Source of the DNA: CAZADS01 sp964483985
GTDB taxonomy: Bacteria > Pseudomonadota > Alphaproteobacteria > Thalassobaculales > Thalassobaculaceae
Length of the DNA: 64,000 nt
Direction: 5' to 3'
Assembly: GCA_964483985.1 (NCBI GenBank)
Contig: CAZADS010000060.1
Coordinates: 29,569-93,568 of the forward strand
In this document: positions 27,860-37,278 of the stretch, piece by piece
Layout of the letters: each line of letters begins with the position of its first letter
Position numbering within the stretch: the first letter of the stretch is position 1
Translations under genes and position numbers: made by a program
The notes under the pieces: generated by a model
What the model was told of the DNA's origin: nothing
Databases searched by the model: none
The model's input: the letters and a program-made list of their open reading frames with translations, nothing else

Positions 27860-28648
27860 ATGTTTGGAGCAGGTGCAGGGCGAATTATCGGAAAAGTAGC
27901 CCTAATAACAGGTGCTGGATCAGGAATAGGGCTGGCTACCAGTATTATGTTAGCTCGGCAAGGGGCTTCGGTTATTATGACCGACATAAAACCGATGTCA
28001 CCGAAAAACACTGGGAAGATATTCGAAGAATTTGAAACAAGTGTGACAAGTCTTCATCATGACGTTACTTCAGAAAAATCTTGGATCAAAGTTATTCAGG
28101 AAATAGGACTTTTGCATGGTAAGCTTGATATTTTGGTCAATAATGCTGGAGTAGGAACGGGGGGAACAATTGAAGAAACTACCCTTCAACAGTGGAGATC
28201 CATCCATGCCGTTAATTCAGAAGGTCCCTTTCTGGGATGTAAATATGGACTAACTTTGATGAAAGAAAATCCCAACGGAGGGTCTATAATTAATATATCT
28301 AGTGTAGCTGGAATAATAGGTGCCCCGCAGTTAGCCGCCTATTGTTCTTCCAAAGGATCTGTGCGTTTATTAACCAAGTCGGTTGCTCTCCACTGCGCGC
28401 GGAAGGGTTATGGAATAAGATGCAATTCCGTTCATCCATCCTATACAGACACTCCAATGGTTAACCAAATGGTAGCACAACATCGTATGCCGGACCGTTA
28501 TAGATCTGCGTTGGAGACGGCTGCACCGATGGGGCGATTGGCAAATGCTGATGACATCGCCGGTGCAATTCTATATCTAGCGAGTGATGATTCCAGGTTC
28601 ACAACAGGTTCCGAAATAATTGTTGATGGTGGCCTGACCGCTACTTGA
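27860..28648 (+). CDS. SDR-family oxidoreductase (hydroxysteroid dehydrogenase-like)
   Basis: Classical SDR (262 aa) with cofactor motif TGAGSGIGLA, NNAGVGTGG, Ser in NISSVAG, and Tyr/Lys in YCSSK; the end FTTGSEIIVDGGLTAT is typical. An Asp after the second strand (MTDIKP) predicts NAD(H). The frame is open from 27803, but ATG 27860 has GGGAG seven bases upstream and begins exactly before the homologous region. Likely oxidises or reduces a secondary alcohol. First of three plus-strand genes with the next SDR and the kinase. Confidence 0.86.
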   Translation: MFGAGAGRIIGKVALITGAGSGIGLATSIMLARQGASVIMTDIKPMSPKNTGKIFEEFETSVTSLHHDVTSEKSWIKVIQEIGLLHGKLDILVNNAGVGTGGTIEETTLQQWRSIHAVNSEGPFLGCKYGLTLMKENPNGGSIINISSVAGIIGAPQLAAYCSSKGSVRLLTKSVALHCARKGYGIRCNSVHPSYTDTPMVNQMVAQHRMPDRYRSALETAAPMGRLANADDIAGAILYLASDDSRFTTGSEIIVDGGLTAT

Positions 28649-28679
28649 AAATTCATTTTTGTTTAACGGAGTATTGTTG

Positions 28680-29444
28680 ATGTTTGATCTTTCTGAAAAG
28701 GTGGCTGTTATTACCGGTTCGACTAAAGGAATCGGGAAATCGATTGCAGAAAATATGGCTGCTATTGGAGCAAAAGTAATAATTTCTAGCCGGAAATCAG
28801 AGGCATGTGAGAAAGTTGCAGCAAATATTAGAGATAAAGGTCAAGAGGCTGTGGCCATTCCATGTCATATTGGCAGTAAAGTTGCATTAACTAATTTAGT
28901 TTTCCAAACTAAAAAAATCTATGGAAAAATTGATATTCTCGTTTGTAATGCAGCTACCAATCCAGTCTACGGGCCCATGTTCAATGCTGATGATGGAGCA
29001 TATGACAAAATTATGGATACCAACGTAAAAAGCGTTTTCTGGCTATGCAACATGGTTTGCCCAGAAATGGCAAATCGAAAAGATGGAGTGGTAATAGTTA
29101 TTTCCAGCATCGGGGGCTTCAAAGGCAGCAAAAACCTCGGATTATACTCACTTTCAAAAGCCGCCGAACAGCAGTTAGTGAGAAATTTGGCCGTAGAATG
29201 GGGTCCTCATAATATACGTGTGAACGCTATTGCGCCTGGCTTGATAAAAACGGATTTCGCAAGAGAACTATGGGAAGACCCTAGAAAAACCGCGGCAGTA
29301 GAAAAGATAACACCTCTCGGCAGATTAGGAGATCCCGATGACATCGGGATATTAGCTGCCAGCCTTGCTACTAGGGCTGGTAATTATCTTACGGGTCAAA
29401 CTATTACAATTGATGGTGGTCGCATGATCACCGATCCTTCCTAA
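28680..29444 (+). CDS. SDR-family oxidoreductase
   Basis: Classical SDR (254 aa): TGSTKGIGKS, NAATNP where most have NNAG, ISSIGGFKG and catalytic YSLSK. It ends LTGQTITIDGGRMI, a 3-oxoacyl-reductase-like tail. Start ATG 28680 is backed by GGAG 8 bases upstream; an in-frame start 7 codons earlier is less likely. Arg in ISSRKS after the second strand favours NADP(H). It is 31 bases after the previous SDR and 10 bases before the kinase gene, so one operon. Confidence 0.86.
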   Translation: MFDLSEKVAVITGSTKGIGKSIAENMAAIGAKVIISSRKSEACEKVAANIRDKGQEAVAIPCHIGSKVALTNLVFQTKKIYGKIDILVCNAATNPVYGPMFNADDGAYDKIMDTNVKSVFWLCNMVCPEMANRKDGVVIVISSIGGFKGSKNLGLYSLSKAAEQQLVRNLAVEWGPHNIRVNAIAPGLIKTDFARELWEDPRKTAAVEKITPLGRLGDPDDIGILAASLATRAGNYLTGQTITIDGGRMITDPS

Positions 29445-29454
29445 GGATTGATTG

Positions 29455-30504
29455 ATGGCTAACCTCGGCCCAGTTGGTGCAAACCATAAATTCGACGAAT
29501 TCGAACTTTCTAATTATCTAAGCTCGCAGGGTTTAAAAGACTTCAAAGAAGGTGTTTCAGTTCAACAATTTCAAGGCGGGCAGTCTAATCCTACATTCCG
29601 ACTGGAAACCAGTCGTAAATTATATGTGTTACGAAAGAAACCCCCTGGAAATCTGCTTCCATCAGCTCATTTGATAGAACGCGAATACAGGATTATGGCG
29701 GCTTTGGCGAATACTCCTGTTCCAGTCCCCCAAATGCACCATTTATGCGAAGACCCTAAAATTATAGGCACTCCATTTTTTATAATGGATTATTTGGATG
29801 GAAGAGTTTTCGATGACACATCCTTACCAGGGAAATTTACACCGAATGAACGAAGGAAAATTTTCTATTCTATGAATGATGCGCTGTCATCACTTCATTT
29901 AGTTGATTTTGAGACAATTGGTTTGAAAAATTTTGGTAAACCCGAGAATTATATAGGACGGCAAATAGAACGTTGGACCAACCAGTTTGATGCAGCAAAA
30001 ACGGATCCAATTCCTGCTATGGATTGTTTGATCGATTGGTTACCTAACCACAAGCCATTCAAAGATGAAATATCAATCGCACATGGCGATTTTCGTATGG
30101 GAAACCTAATGATTCATCCTCGAGAACCAAAGGTAATAGCCATTTTAGATTGGGAATTATCAACGTTGGGACATCCGTTAGCCGATCTGGCATATAATTG
30201 CATGCCATATAGCTTACCTCATGATGGAACATCCCTTAATGGATTGGTCGGACTTGATTTGAAGGCCCACGGCATCCCAGATATCGAAGACTATGTAGCA
30301 AGATATTCAATTGCCACGGGAAGGGTGGATATCCCAGACTTCAAGTTTTTCTTGGCTTTTTCCTGCTTCCGACTAGCCTCCATTTGCCAGGGGGTCTATG
30401 CCCGCGGCCTTCAAGGAAACGCTAGTTCGGAAAACGCTGTGGAAGTTGGAGTTAAAGCTCCACGATTGGCAGATATAGGTTGGGAAATTGCTCAATCTTT
30501 ATAA
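29455..30504 (+). CDS. APH-type kinase, ACAD10/11 N-domain-like (LvaA-like 4-hydroxyacyl-CoA kinase candidate)
   Basis: 349-aa phosphotransferase of the aminoglycoside phosphotransferase/choline kinase fold. Seen: ATP-site GGQSNPTFRL near residue 42 and LRKKPPGNLLPSAH after it, the Brenner loop HGDFRMGNLMIH and metal motif LDWELSTLGHPLADLAY. This subgroup matches the N-terminal domain of vertebrate ACAD10/11 and bacterial LvaA, which phosphorylate 4-hydroxyacyl-CoA. AAGGA is 7 bases before the ATG; a TTG one codon earlier is also possible. It converges with an ACAD11-like dehydrogenase gene 89 bases on, which supports that role. Confidence 0.82.
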   Translation: MANLGPVGANHKFDEFELSNYLSSQGLKDFKEGVSVQQFQGGQSNPTFRLETSRKLYVLRKKPPGNLLPSAHLIEREYRIMAALANTPVPVPQMHHLCEDPKIIGTPFFIMDYLDGRVFDDTSLPGKFTPNERRKIFYSMNDALSSLHLVDFETIGLKNFGKPENYIGRQIERWTNQFDAAKTDPIPAMDCLIDWLPNHKPFKDEISIAHGDFRMGNLMIHPREPKVIAILDWELSTLGHPLADLAYNCMPYSLPHDGTSLNGLVGLDLKAHGIPDIEDYVARYSIATGRVDIPDFKFFLAFSCFRLASICQGVYARGLQGNASSENAVEVGVKAPRLADIGWEIAQSL

Positions 30505-30592
30505 TAAATTATAAAAATTAAAAGCTCTGCAGTTTGAACCGATTAAATAATTTAACATGAGGTTAGACCGAGTAAAAATGCAAGCGTTAAGA

Positions 30593-31798
30593 TTAATCAT
30601 TTCGCCGAAATTCTGCTTTCGCTATGGCCTCCAAATGCACCTCATCGGGACCATCTGCCAATCTTAAAGTTCGAGAATGGCCGTAAGAATGCGCGAGTTT
30701 AAATTCTTGGCTAACGCCACCGCCACCATGTACTTGAATGGCTTCATCGATAATTTCACAGGCCATTCGAGGTGCTGCCACTTTTATCATAGCTATTTCT
30801 TTACGAGCCGCCTTATTGCCGACCGTATCCATCTTGTGAGCAGCATAGAGAACCATAAGTCTTGTTTGATCAATCTTAATGCGCGCTTCAGCTACTTTAT
30901 GACGCAATGCCCCTTTATCAGATAGCTTTGTGCCAAATGCCACCCGGGACTTAGCTCGAGATTTCATGGATTCTAAAGCCCGTTCTGCTTGTCCTATACA
31001 TCGCATACAATGATGGATTCGTCCCGGCCCAAGTCTTCCCTGAGCAATTTCGAATCCGCGTCCTTCACCTAATAAAATATTATTTTTTGGTACTCTAACA
31101 TTCTTAAATGATACATCTCCATGCCCATGTGGAGCATGATCATATCCAAACACGGTTAGAGCTCTGTTAATGGTTATACCAGCCGTATCTAACGGCACTA
31201 AAATCATTGATTGCTGTTTGTGTTTTTCTGCTTTTGGGTCTGTTTTACCCATGAAAATAAGAATTTTACATCTCTTATCTAGGATGCCAGATGTCCACCA
31301 TTTCCGGCCATTAATCACATAAAAGTCTCCATCTCGGACAATACTTGATTCGATGTTGGTGGCATCCGAAGAAGCTACAGCGGGTTCTGTCATGGCAAAA
31401 GCCGAACGAATATCTCCGTTCAGCAAAGGTTTTAACCAACGCTCTTTATTGTCCTGACTCGCGTAGCGTTCAAGGACTTCCATATTTCCTGTATCAGGGG
31501 CTGAACAATTGAATACTTCTGATCCAAATGAAATTTTTCCCATCACTTCGGATATCGGCGCGTATTCTAGATTCGTTAAGCCCGCTCCTTTATCCGATTC
31601 AGGGAGGAATAAATTCCATAACCCCTCGCCTTTGGCCTTTTGTTTCAGCTCATCGAGAATAGGAGGACAATCCCATCTATCATCCGCATTATCGATCTGC
31701 TGATAATAAAGGGTTTCATTTGGATAGACATACTCGTCCATAAACCCCTGGACTCGGGCACGCAGCTTCGAGGCGCGCTCGGTCATCTCCGGAATCAT
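30593..31798 (-). CDS. Acyl-CoA dehydrogenase, ACAD10/11-like (LvaC-like candidate)
   Basis: 401-aa FAD enzyme of the acyl-CoA dehydrogenase family. FAD and substrate motifs [20 protein letters not shown] and [11 protein letters not shown] are present; the C-terminal block reads [13 protein letters not shown] then [11 protein letters not shown]. The last is the ACAD10/11 signature: the MCAD catalytic Glu of YEGT is replaced by Asp in ADGP. In ACAD11/LvaC this branch removes phosphate from 4-phosphoacyl-CoA. AAGGAG lies before the ATG. It heads downstream of the PimC/D-like pair on the same strand and faces the APH kinase. Confidence 0.87.
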   Translation of the reverse strand: MIPEMTERASKLRARVQGFMDEYVYPNETLYYQQIDNADDRWDCPPILDELKQKAKGEGLWNLFLPESDKGAGLTNLEYAPISEVMGKISFGSEVFNCSAPDTGNMEVLERYASQDNKERWLKPLLNGDIRSAFAMTEPAVASSDATNIESSIVRDGDFYVINGRKWWTSGILDKRCKILIFMGKTDPKAEKHKQQSMILVPLDTAGITINRALTVFGYDHAPHGHGDVSFKNVRVPKNNILLGEGRGFEIAQGRLGPGRIHHCMRCIGQAERALESMKSRAKSRVAFGTKLSDKGALRHKVAEARIKIDQTRLMVLYAAHKMDTVGNKAARKEIAMIKVAAPRMACEIIDEAIQVHGGGGVSQEFKLAHSYGHSRTLRLADGPDEVHLEAIAKAEFRRND

Positions 31799-31832
31799 TT
31801 TGATCTCCTTTTAAGTACCCGTTTTAATGAAA

Positions 31833-32966
31833 CTACACTAATTTCGCAAATCGATTAATATGGTAATCTGTATTACCAAAAAGAATATCTATCATTGTGA
31901 GGCGTTTAAAATAGTGCCCAATGGACATATCATCTGTCATTCCCATGCCTCCGTGAAGTTGGATGCTCTCCTGGCCAATTTTCTTTCCTGCTTTACCCAT
32001 CTCAACCTTTGCCGCAGAAACGGCCTTTGCACGGTCTTTTGAGTTGCCATTGTCGATAACGCCGGCGGCACGATAAGTCAAAGCTCTTGAAAAGTCTTTG
32101 GCACCCAACATATCTACGGAACGGTGTTGTAAGACCTGAAAGGACCCGATAGGGACACCGAACTGTTCTCTCGATTTAAGGTACTCAGCGGTTAACTTTA
32201 CAGCCATATCCATTGCCCCCGCAGCTTCGGCACATAATAATACACATGCTCGATCACAAATAGCCTCGAGTATAGATATCGCTCGGCCAATCTCGCCTAA
32301 AACAGAAGATTCATCAACGCTAACGTCATCAAATTGGATTTCGGAAGCCCTTAGACCATCTATAGTTGAATAAGATCGCAAAAATAAACCCGGGGTATTT
32401 CTATTCACGAGAAATAAAGTTACTCCATCTGGGCTAAAGTCACTCCCATTTACGCGAGCAGAAACTACTATTTGATCAGCTGATGCCGCATGGTATACAA
32501 CGGCCTTACGGCCGTTTATAACATAACCATCGCCACTACGAGTGGCTCTAGTGGCAACGTGATTTAGATTGAACCTTGAACGTGGTTCAGTGTGTGCAAA
32601 GGCAAGAAATTTTTTCCCTTCAGCTATTTTTGGTAAAATGTTTAATTTTTGGTCGGTATTGCCGGATTTAACGATAATAGCCACCCCTAAAACTACAGTG
32701 CTAAAAAATGGCTCGAGTACTAAGCCTTTTCCCATACTTTCTTGTAGAACCGCCAAATCAACCGTGGTTCCTCCAAGGCCGCCATATTCTTCCGGAATAG
32801 AAAGAGCAACCCAACCAAGATCACAAAACTTTTTCCAAATTTCTCTGTCAAACCCATCCTCTGAATTCATTATTTTACGTCGAGTTTCAAAAGAATAATT
32901 ATCCTTAATAAATCGATCCGCACTTTCCGCTAGAAGTTTTTGATCATCATTGAACGAGAAACTCAT
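31833..32966 (-). CDS. Acyl-CoA dehydrogenase, PimD-like small subunit
   Basis: 377-aa acyl-CoA dehydrogenase resembling the smaller partner of pimeloyl-CoA-type dehydrogenases. N-terminal helix region NDDQKLLAESADRF, middle domain FLAFAHTEPRSRFN, C-terminal CAEAAGAMDMAVKLTAEYL and SREQFGVPIGSFQVLQHR are visible. At the MCAD Glu376 position the motif is LFGNTDYH, so Gly replaces Glu. Directly downstream (69 bases) of the larger partner; in known pairs such as PimCD and steroid FadE pairs, the two form an alpha2-beta2 tetramer. Confidence 0.86.
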   Translation of the reverse strand: MSFSFNDDQKLLAESADRFIKDNYSFETRRKIMNSEDGFDREIWKKFCDLGWVALSIPEEYGGLGGTTVDLAVLQESMGKGLVLEPFFSTVVLGVAIIVKSGNTDQKLNILPKIAEGKKFLAFAHTEPRSRFNLNHVATRATRSGDGYVINGRKAVVYHAASADQIVVSARVNGSDFSPDGVTLFLVNRNTPGLFLRSYSTIDGLRASEIQFDDVSVDESSVLGEIGRAISILEAICDRACVLLCAEAAGAMDMAVKLTAEYLKSREQFGVPIGSFQVLQHRSVDMLGAKDFSRALTYRAAGVIDNGNSKDRAKAVSAAKVEMGKAGKKIGQESIQLHGGMGMTDDMSIGHYFKRLTMIDILFGNTDYHINRFAKLV

Positions 32967-33035
32967 TGGAAACGAAGTCCTCCCAAAACCTTAATCCATA
33001 AAATTTCGAATAAAAACAAAGTTTGGTGGTGCATT

Positions 33036-34232
33036 CTAAAAACCAAGCACGGCTTTGGCGATTATATTTTTTTGAATCTCATTTGACCCACCATATATCG
33101 AGGCTTTTCTCCAATTAAAATAATGAGGAGCGATTGATGCAGCATACTCTGGACCGACTGGGTCTTCATTCCATCCAGTATTCATAGACTCTGGTATGTA
33201 TGGATGGGCATAGTAACCCACGGCTTCAATCAAAAGCTCAGTTATTCCCTGTTGGATTTCAGAGCCACGAATTTTTAGAAAAGAAGCCTCAGGGCCAGGC
33301 CCTTTTCCTGCTGTTTCGTCCGAAAGAATTCGCAATACCAATGATTCTAACGCGAGTAAATCAATCTCTATAGATGCTATTTTTCTATTGAAGGTGGGAT
33401 CTTCTATTAGCGGTTTCCCTTCGTGTTCTTCTAACGAGGCAATGGTTTTTAGTCGCGTTAATTGTGCCTTAGATCGACCTACAGCCGCTATACCTGTTCT
33501 TTCATGTCCTAATAAGTATTTTGCATATGTCCAGCCTTTATTTTCCTCTCCAATACGATTCTTCACAGGAACTTTTACATCTTCCAAGAAAACGTTATTA
33601 ATTTCGGTACTACCATCTATCGTTTTGATCGGCTGCACTGTTACGCCCTTTTGCTTCATATCGAGCAATAAAAACGTAATTCCCTGCTGTTTTTTTCCTT
33701 CCGAAGATGTTCTGACTAGGCAAAACATCATATCTGCATGTTGTGCTAAACTTGTCCAAGTTTTTTGACCGTTGACAATATAGTAGTCCCCAGACCGAAT
33801 TGCTCTGGTTCGAAGAGATGCAAGATCAGATCCAGACCCTGGTTCTGAATACCCCTGACACCACCAATCTTCTGATTTTAAAATTCGAGGTAAATAATAA
33901 TCTTTTTGCTCTTCATTCCCAAAAGCCATGATTACTGGTGCAACCATAGTGACACCAAATGCTATAACCGGAGGTGCCCCGCCTGCTGCACATTCTTCTT
34001 CGAAAATATGCTTTTGCATGGGAGTCCAGCCCGTACCACCATATTCCAGAGGCCAGCCAGAGGCCATCCAGCCTTTTTCGTAAAGCCTTTTTTGCCATGC
34101 GACGTGTTCAGCTTTTTCTAAACGAAATCCTGTCATAGTTTTTAATCTAGCTTGTTCAGGCACATTGTCGGTTACAAATTTTCGGACCTCTTGTCGAAAA
34201 GCCTCCTCTTCAGATGTAAGAATCAATTCCAT
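33036..34232 (-). CDS. Acyl-CoA dehydrogenase, PimC-like large subunit
   Basis: 398-aa partner of the preceding gene. It begins LILTSEEEAFRQEVRKFV and contains GWPLEYGGTGWTPMQ, GYSEPGSGSDLASLRTRA and GHERTGIAAVGRSKAQL, close to pimeloyl-CoA dehydrogenase large subunits. The terminal signature is IYGGSNEIQKNI, with Gly at the MCAD Glu position; catalysis in this group relies on another acidic residue or the partner subunit. Substrates of such pairs are usually dicarboxylyl-CoA or bulky ring-derived CoA esters (established for PimCD and steroid pairs). Confidence 0.88.
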   Translation of the reverse strand: MELILTSEEEAFRQEVRKFVTDNVPEQARLKTMTGFRLEKAEHVAWQKRLYEKGWMASGWPLEYGGTGWTPMQKHIFEEECAAGGAPPVIAFGVTMVAPVIMAFGNEEQKDYYLPRILKSEDWWCQGYSEPGSGSDLASLRTRAIRSGDYYIVNGQKTWTSLAQHADMMFCLVRTSSEGKKQQGITFLLLDMKQKGVTVQPIKTIDGSTEINNVFLEDVKVPVKNRIGEENKGWTYAKYLLGHERTGIAAVGRSKAQLTRLKTIASLEEHEGKPLIEDPTFNRKIASIEIDLLALESLVLRILSDETAGKGPGPEASFLKIRGSEIQQGITELLIEAVGYYAHPYIPESMNTGWNEDPVGPEYAASIAPHYFNWRKASIYGGSNEIQKNIIAKAVLGF

Positions 34233-34244
34233 ATCAATCTCTCA

Positions 34245-35426
34245 TCATAATACTTCAAAAAGCCCTGCTACACCCATGCCACCGCCGACACACATGGTAA
34301 TAACAATATTCTTAGCACCTCGCCTTTTTCCTTCAATTAGCGCATGACCAGTCATACGTGCTCCACTCATGCCATAAGGGTGCCCTATTGAAATCGATCC
34401 TCCATCCACATTTAAAATTTCATTAGAAATGCCAAGTTTATCGCGACAAAACAACACTTGTACTGCAAAGGCTTCATTCAACTCCCAAAGATCAATATCA
34501 TCAATATTTAGATTGTGCCGCTCGAGTAAGCGAGGAACAGCAAGTACCGGGCCAATTCCCATCTCATCTGGCTCGCAACCAGCAACTGCTAATCCTTTGT
34601 AAAGACCGAGAGGTTCTATATTTCGTTTTTCGGCTAGCTTTGATTCCATTACAACGCAAGCGGACGCCCCGTCGGATAATTGGCTGGCATTTCCAGCGGT
34701 AATAAAATGGTCTAATCCACGAACGGGTTCCAATGCCGATAGCCCGTCCATGTTAGTTTCAGGGCGATTACCTTCATCTTTCTCTAATAAAACGTCTTCA
34801 TAGGAAATTTCGCCTGTTTCCCGATTCTTTAACATCATAACTGATGGCAAAGGAACAATTTCATCGTCAAATCTACCTGCTTTTTGCGCTGCGGCTGTGC
34901 GTCGCTGACTTTCGCAAGCATATTCGTCCTGCGCATCTCTACTTACACCATACCGATGACCAACCGTGTCTGCTGTTTCTATCTTTGGCATCCAAAATTC
35001 AGGCTTTGTTTCAAGCAGACTATCTTCCGTATAGTTATTAGTATTCATATTAGGTTGGATAAGGCTTATTGACTCGAGACCTCCAGCTACAATTGCTGGA
35101 ACTTGATCCATGACAACTCTTTGGGCAGCCATCGAGATAGTCTGCAATCCAGAACTACAGAACCTATTTACCGTCGTTCCAGCAGAAGTTACTGGTAACC
35201 CACCTTTTATTGCACATTGACGAGCAACGTTATGGCCCGTGGCTCCCTCTGGAAAGCCACAACCAATAATCACGTCTTCAATTTCCGATGGAGCTAAGCC
35301 AGATCTCTCTACGGCATGTTGAACCACATGTCCACCCATAACAGCCCCGTGTGTATTATTAAACGCCCCTCTAAAGGCCTTACCTATCGGGGTTCGGGCC
35401 GTAGAAACAATCACCGCTTCTCGCAT
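34245..35426 (-). CDS. Acetyl-CoA acyltransferase (thiolase)
   Basis: Degradative-type thiolase (393 aa). Nucleophile Cys90 in [17 protein letters not shown], general base His in [17 protein letters not shown] (about residue 349) and second Cys in [14 protein letters not shown] (about 379). An extended loop with the Met and [10 protein letters not shown] insert around residue 125-140 is seen in this FadA-like branch. GGGAGAAATAAC leads to the ATG. It sits 12 bases upstream of nothing else than the PimC-like gene end, forming the thiolytic step of the same operon. Confidence 0.9.
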   Translation of the reverse strand: MREAVIVSTARTPIGKAFRGAFNNTHGAVMGGHVVQHAVERSGLAPSEIEDVIIGCGFPEGATGHNVARQCAIKGGLPVTSAGTTVNRFCSSGLQTISMAAQRVVMDQVPAIVAGGLESISLIQPNMNTNNYTEDSLLETKPEFWMPKIETADTVGHRYGVSRDAQDEYACESQRRTAAAQKAGRFDDEIVPLPSVMMLKNRETGEISYEDVLLEKDEGNRPETNMDGLSALEPVRGLDHFITAGNASQLSDGASACVVMESKLAEKRNIEPLGLYKGLAVAGCEPDEMGIGPVLAVPRLLERHNLNIDDIDLWELNEAFAVQVLFCRDKLGISNEILNVDGGSISIGHPYGMSGARMTGHALIEGKRRGAKNIVITMCVGGGMGVAGLFEVL

Positions 35427-35521
35427 GTTATTTCTCCCACTAAATACTATCTCGTTTTGAGCTTAAAATTGTTACCATTTTCCCATTTTTTATACTTGGA
35501 TCATACGGTTGGATGCTTCAT

Positions 35522-36487
35522 TTAACTCATAGCTGCTATTAGGCCACGACCTGCCGCAAGATTGGCCGCATCTGCCTCGTCAATCATTTGTGTCAACGCA
35601 AAAAAGCCGTGAAGCACCCCTGAGTATTCCTTATAAGTAACTGAGACACCTGCGTTTATTAGCTTATTAGCATAATTTCTAGCCTCATCTCTTAAAACAT
35701 CACATCCAGCAGCAATTATGATAGCGGGAGGGAGGTTTTCATGCGATTTTGCCAACAATGGAGATGCCCGCCAATCATTATGATTTTTTTTATCTTGCCC
35801 CAAATAGTGGTTTTGGAACCACAGCATAGTATCCTTTTCCAGAATTCCATACCCTTTGCCGAATTGATCGTAACTACTTCCTTCACATCGGTAATCAACT
35901 AACGGATATATTAATACCTGATAACAGAGTTTTGGGCTTTTTTGATCTCTGGCCATTAAGGCAACCGCCGCTGCAAGGTTACCCCCAGCGCTATCCCCAC
36001 CAACGGCAATTTTATTGCCATCGATACCTAATTTAACGGCGTTGTCAGCTGCCCAAACCGTTGCCGCAAAACAATCTTCAACGGATGCGGGAAATACATC
36101 CTCGGGTGCCATGCGATAATCAATAGATAAAACCCCGCAACGCCCATGGTGACATAAACCACGCGCACTAGCGTCATGGCTAAACAAACTACCTATAACA
36201 TGACCACCACCGTGGAAATATACAAGCAATCCAGGCGGGTTAGCTGTGTTCTCGGTTGGTAAATAAAGTCGAGCAGGAATTAGCCCAGCGGGGCCTGGTA
36301 TTCTTAGTTCCCTAGTTTCTTTAATTGGCAATTGACGAATATCCCGAGCCGCTACTGCTTTCTCCATTTGTTCCCTTGCTTGTTTCGGCGTCAATGTAAC
36401 GGTCAAGGGTAAATTTAATGCTTTTATTTTTTTCAAAAAATCCGCTGTTTGCGGTGTCACGTCAGCTGGGGGTTCGTAACTACTCAT
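35522..36487 (-). CDS. Alpha/beta hydrolase, hormone-sensitive lipase family
   Basis: 321-aa esterase of the HSL (family IV) group. Oxyanion motif HGGGHVIGS at residues 92-100, nucleophile Ser166 in GGDSAGGN, Asp in the GCDVLRDE region and His in VLHGFFAL near the C-terminus complete the triad. No signal peptide, so cytoplasmic. It overlaps the next hydrolase gene by 4 bases and is 95 bases from the thiolase. In this context hydrolysis of an ester or lactone made by the monooxygenase is a plausible job. Confidence 0.88.
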   Translation of the reverse strand: MSSYEPPADVTPQTADFLKKIKALNLPLTVTLTPKQAREQMEKAVAARDIRQLPIKETRELRIPGPAGLIPARLYLPTENTANPPGLLVYFHGGGHVIGSLFSHDASARGLCHHGRCGVLSIDYRMAPEDVFPASVEDCFAATVWAADNAVKLGIDGNKIAVGGDSAGGNLAAAVALMARDQKSPKLCYQVLIYPLVDYRCEGSSYDQFGKGYGILEKDTMLWFQNHYLGQDKKNHNDWRASPLLAKSHENLPPAIIIAAGCDVLRDEARNYANKLINAGVSVTYKEYSGVLHGFFALTQMIDEADAANLAAGRGLIAAMS

Positions 36488-37278
36488 TGGCCATTCTCCA
36501 AAAAACTGGTAATGATTTCAGCTAATTCCACAGGCTTATCAAAATCTGCCTGATGTCCTGCACCAGCCAGTATACATTCTTCAACCCTGCCAGATAGCCC
36601 GTTGCTGTAAAGAGATCTATGTTCATTAGGGATTATCTTATCGTCAGCTCCCCAAATAATTAATGTATCACAACCTATTCGCGAAATACGTTTTTGTAAT
36701 CCGGTATCTCCGTTAGGCCATAGCAAACGAGCCGCTGCTTCATTTGCTCTTATTTGTGATACTTCCCACTCAAGTTCATCTTGACCTTCTGGTATTTTTT
36801 GGTGTTCTTCAATCACTTTGGGCGAGTTGCACAATAAGCGTGGTTGATCCTGAGCCGTAACCCCCCATGGATCAATTATCGGTTGGTTACCGTTGCATAT
36901 TCCTAAAGGAGACACCAAAACTAAACGCTTAGCTTTATCGGGCCAAACAGCGGTAACATCAGCGGCCAAAGCACCCCCTAGCGAAACACCAATAATGTCT
37001 TCCCCAGTTAAATTACATCCATCCAGCAAATCGCGAACCAATAATAACCAATCCAATTCACTATCTAAAGATAGGTGGGAGCGACCCCCCCCCCCAGGAA
37101 AACCGGGAAGTGAAGGAACAATAAAGGAATTTGTTTTTGAAAGTGTTTTTAGAAATAACGGCCATTGCAATAATCCACCAAATCCGGCAAGAAACCCTAC
37201 TTTGGGTCCTACCCCGTCCTCCCAAACTCTAAAACCCTCGCCTTTAATATTTATTGTAGTTTCTTTCATATCGTTCAC
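36484..37278 (-). CDS. Alpha/beta hydrolase (C-C bond or ester hydrolase type)
   Basis: 264-aa hydrolase of the MhpC/haloperoxidase-like type. Nucleophile elbow GVSLGG with Ser99, Asp in WGADDKIIP and catalytic His in GAGHQADFDKP. A glycine-rich PGFPGGGGRSHL loop follows the oxyanion region. It overlaps the luciferase-like gene and the HSL-type hydrolase by 4 bases at each end, so all three are translated from one message. Its homology does not separate C-C hydrolase from esterase. Confidence 0.84.
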   Translation of the reverse strand: MNDMKETTINIKGEGFRVWEDGVGPKVGFLAGFGGLLQWPLFLKTLSKTNSFIVPSLPGFPGGGGRSHLSLDSELDWLLLVRDLLDGCNLTGEDIIGVSLGGALAADVTAVWPDKAKRLVLVSPLGICNGNQPIIDPWGVTAQDQPRLLCNSPKVIEEHQKIPEGQDELEWEVSQIRANEAAARLLWPNGDTGLQKRISRIGCDTLIIWGADDKIIPNEHRSLYSNGLSGRVEECILAGAGHQADFDKPVELAEIITSFLENGQ

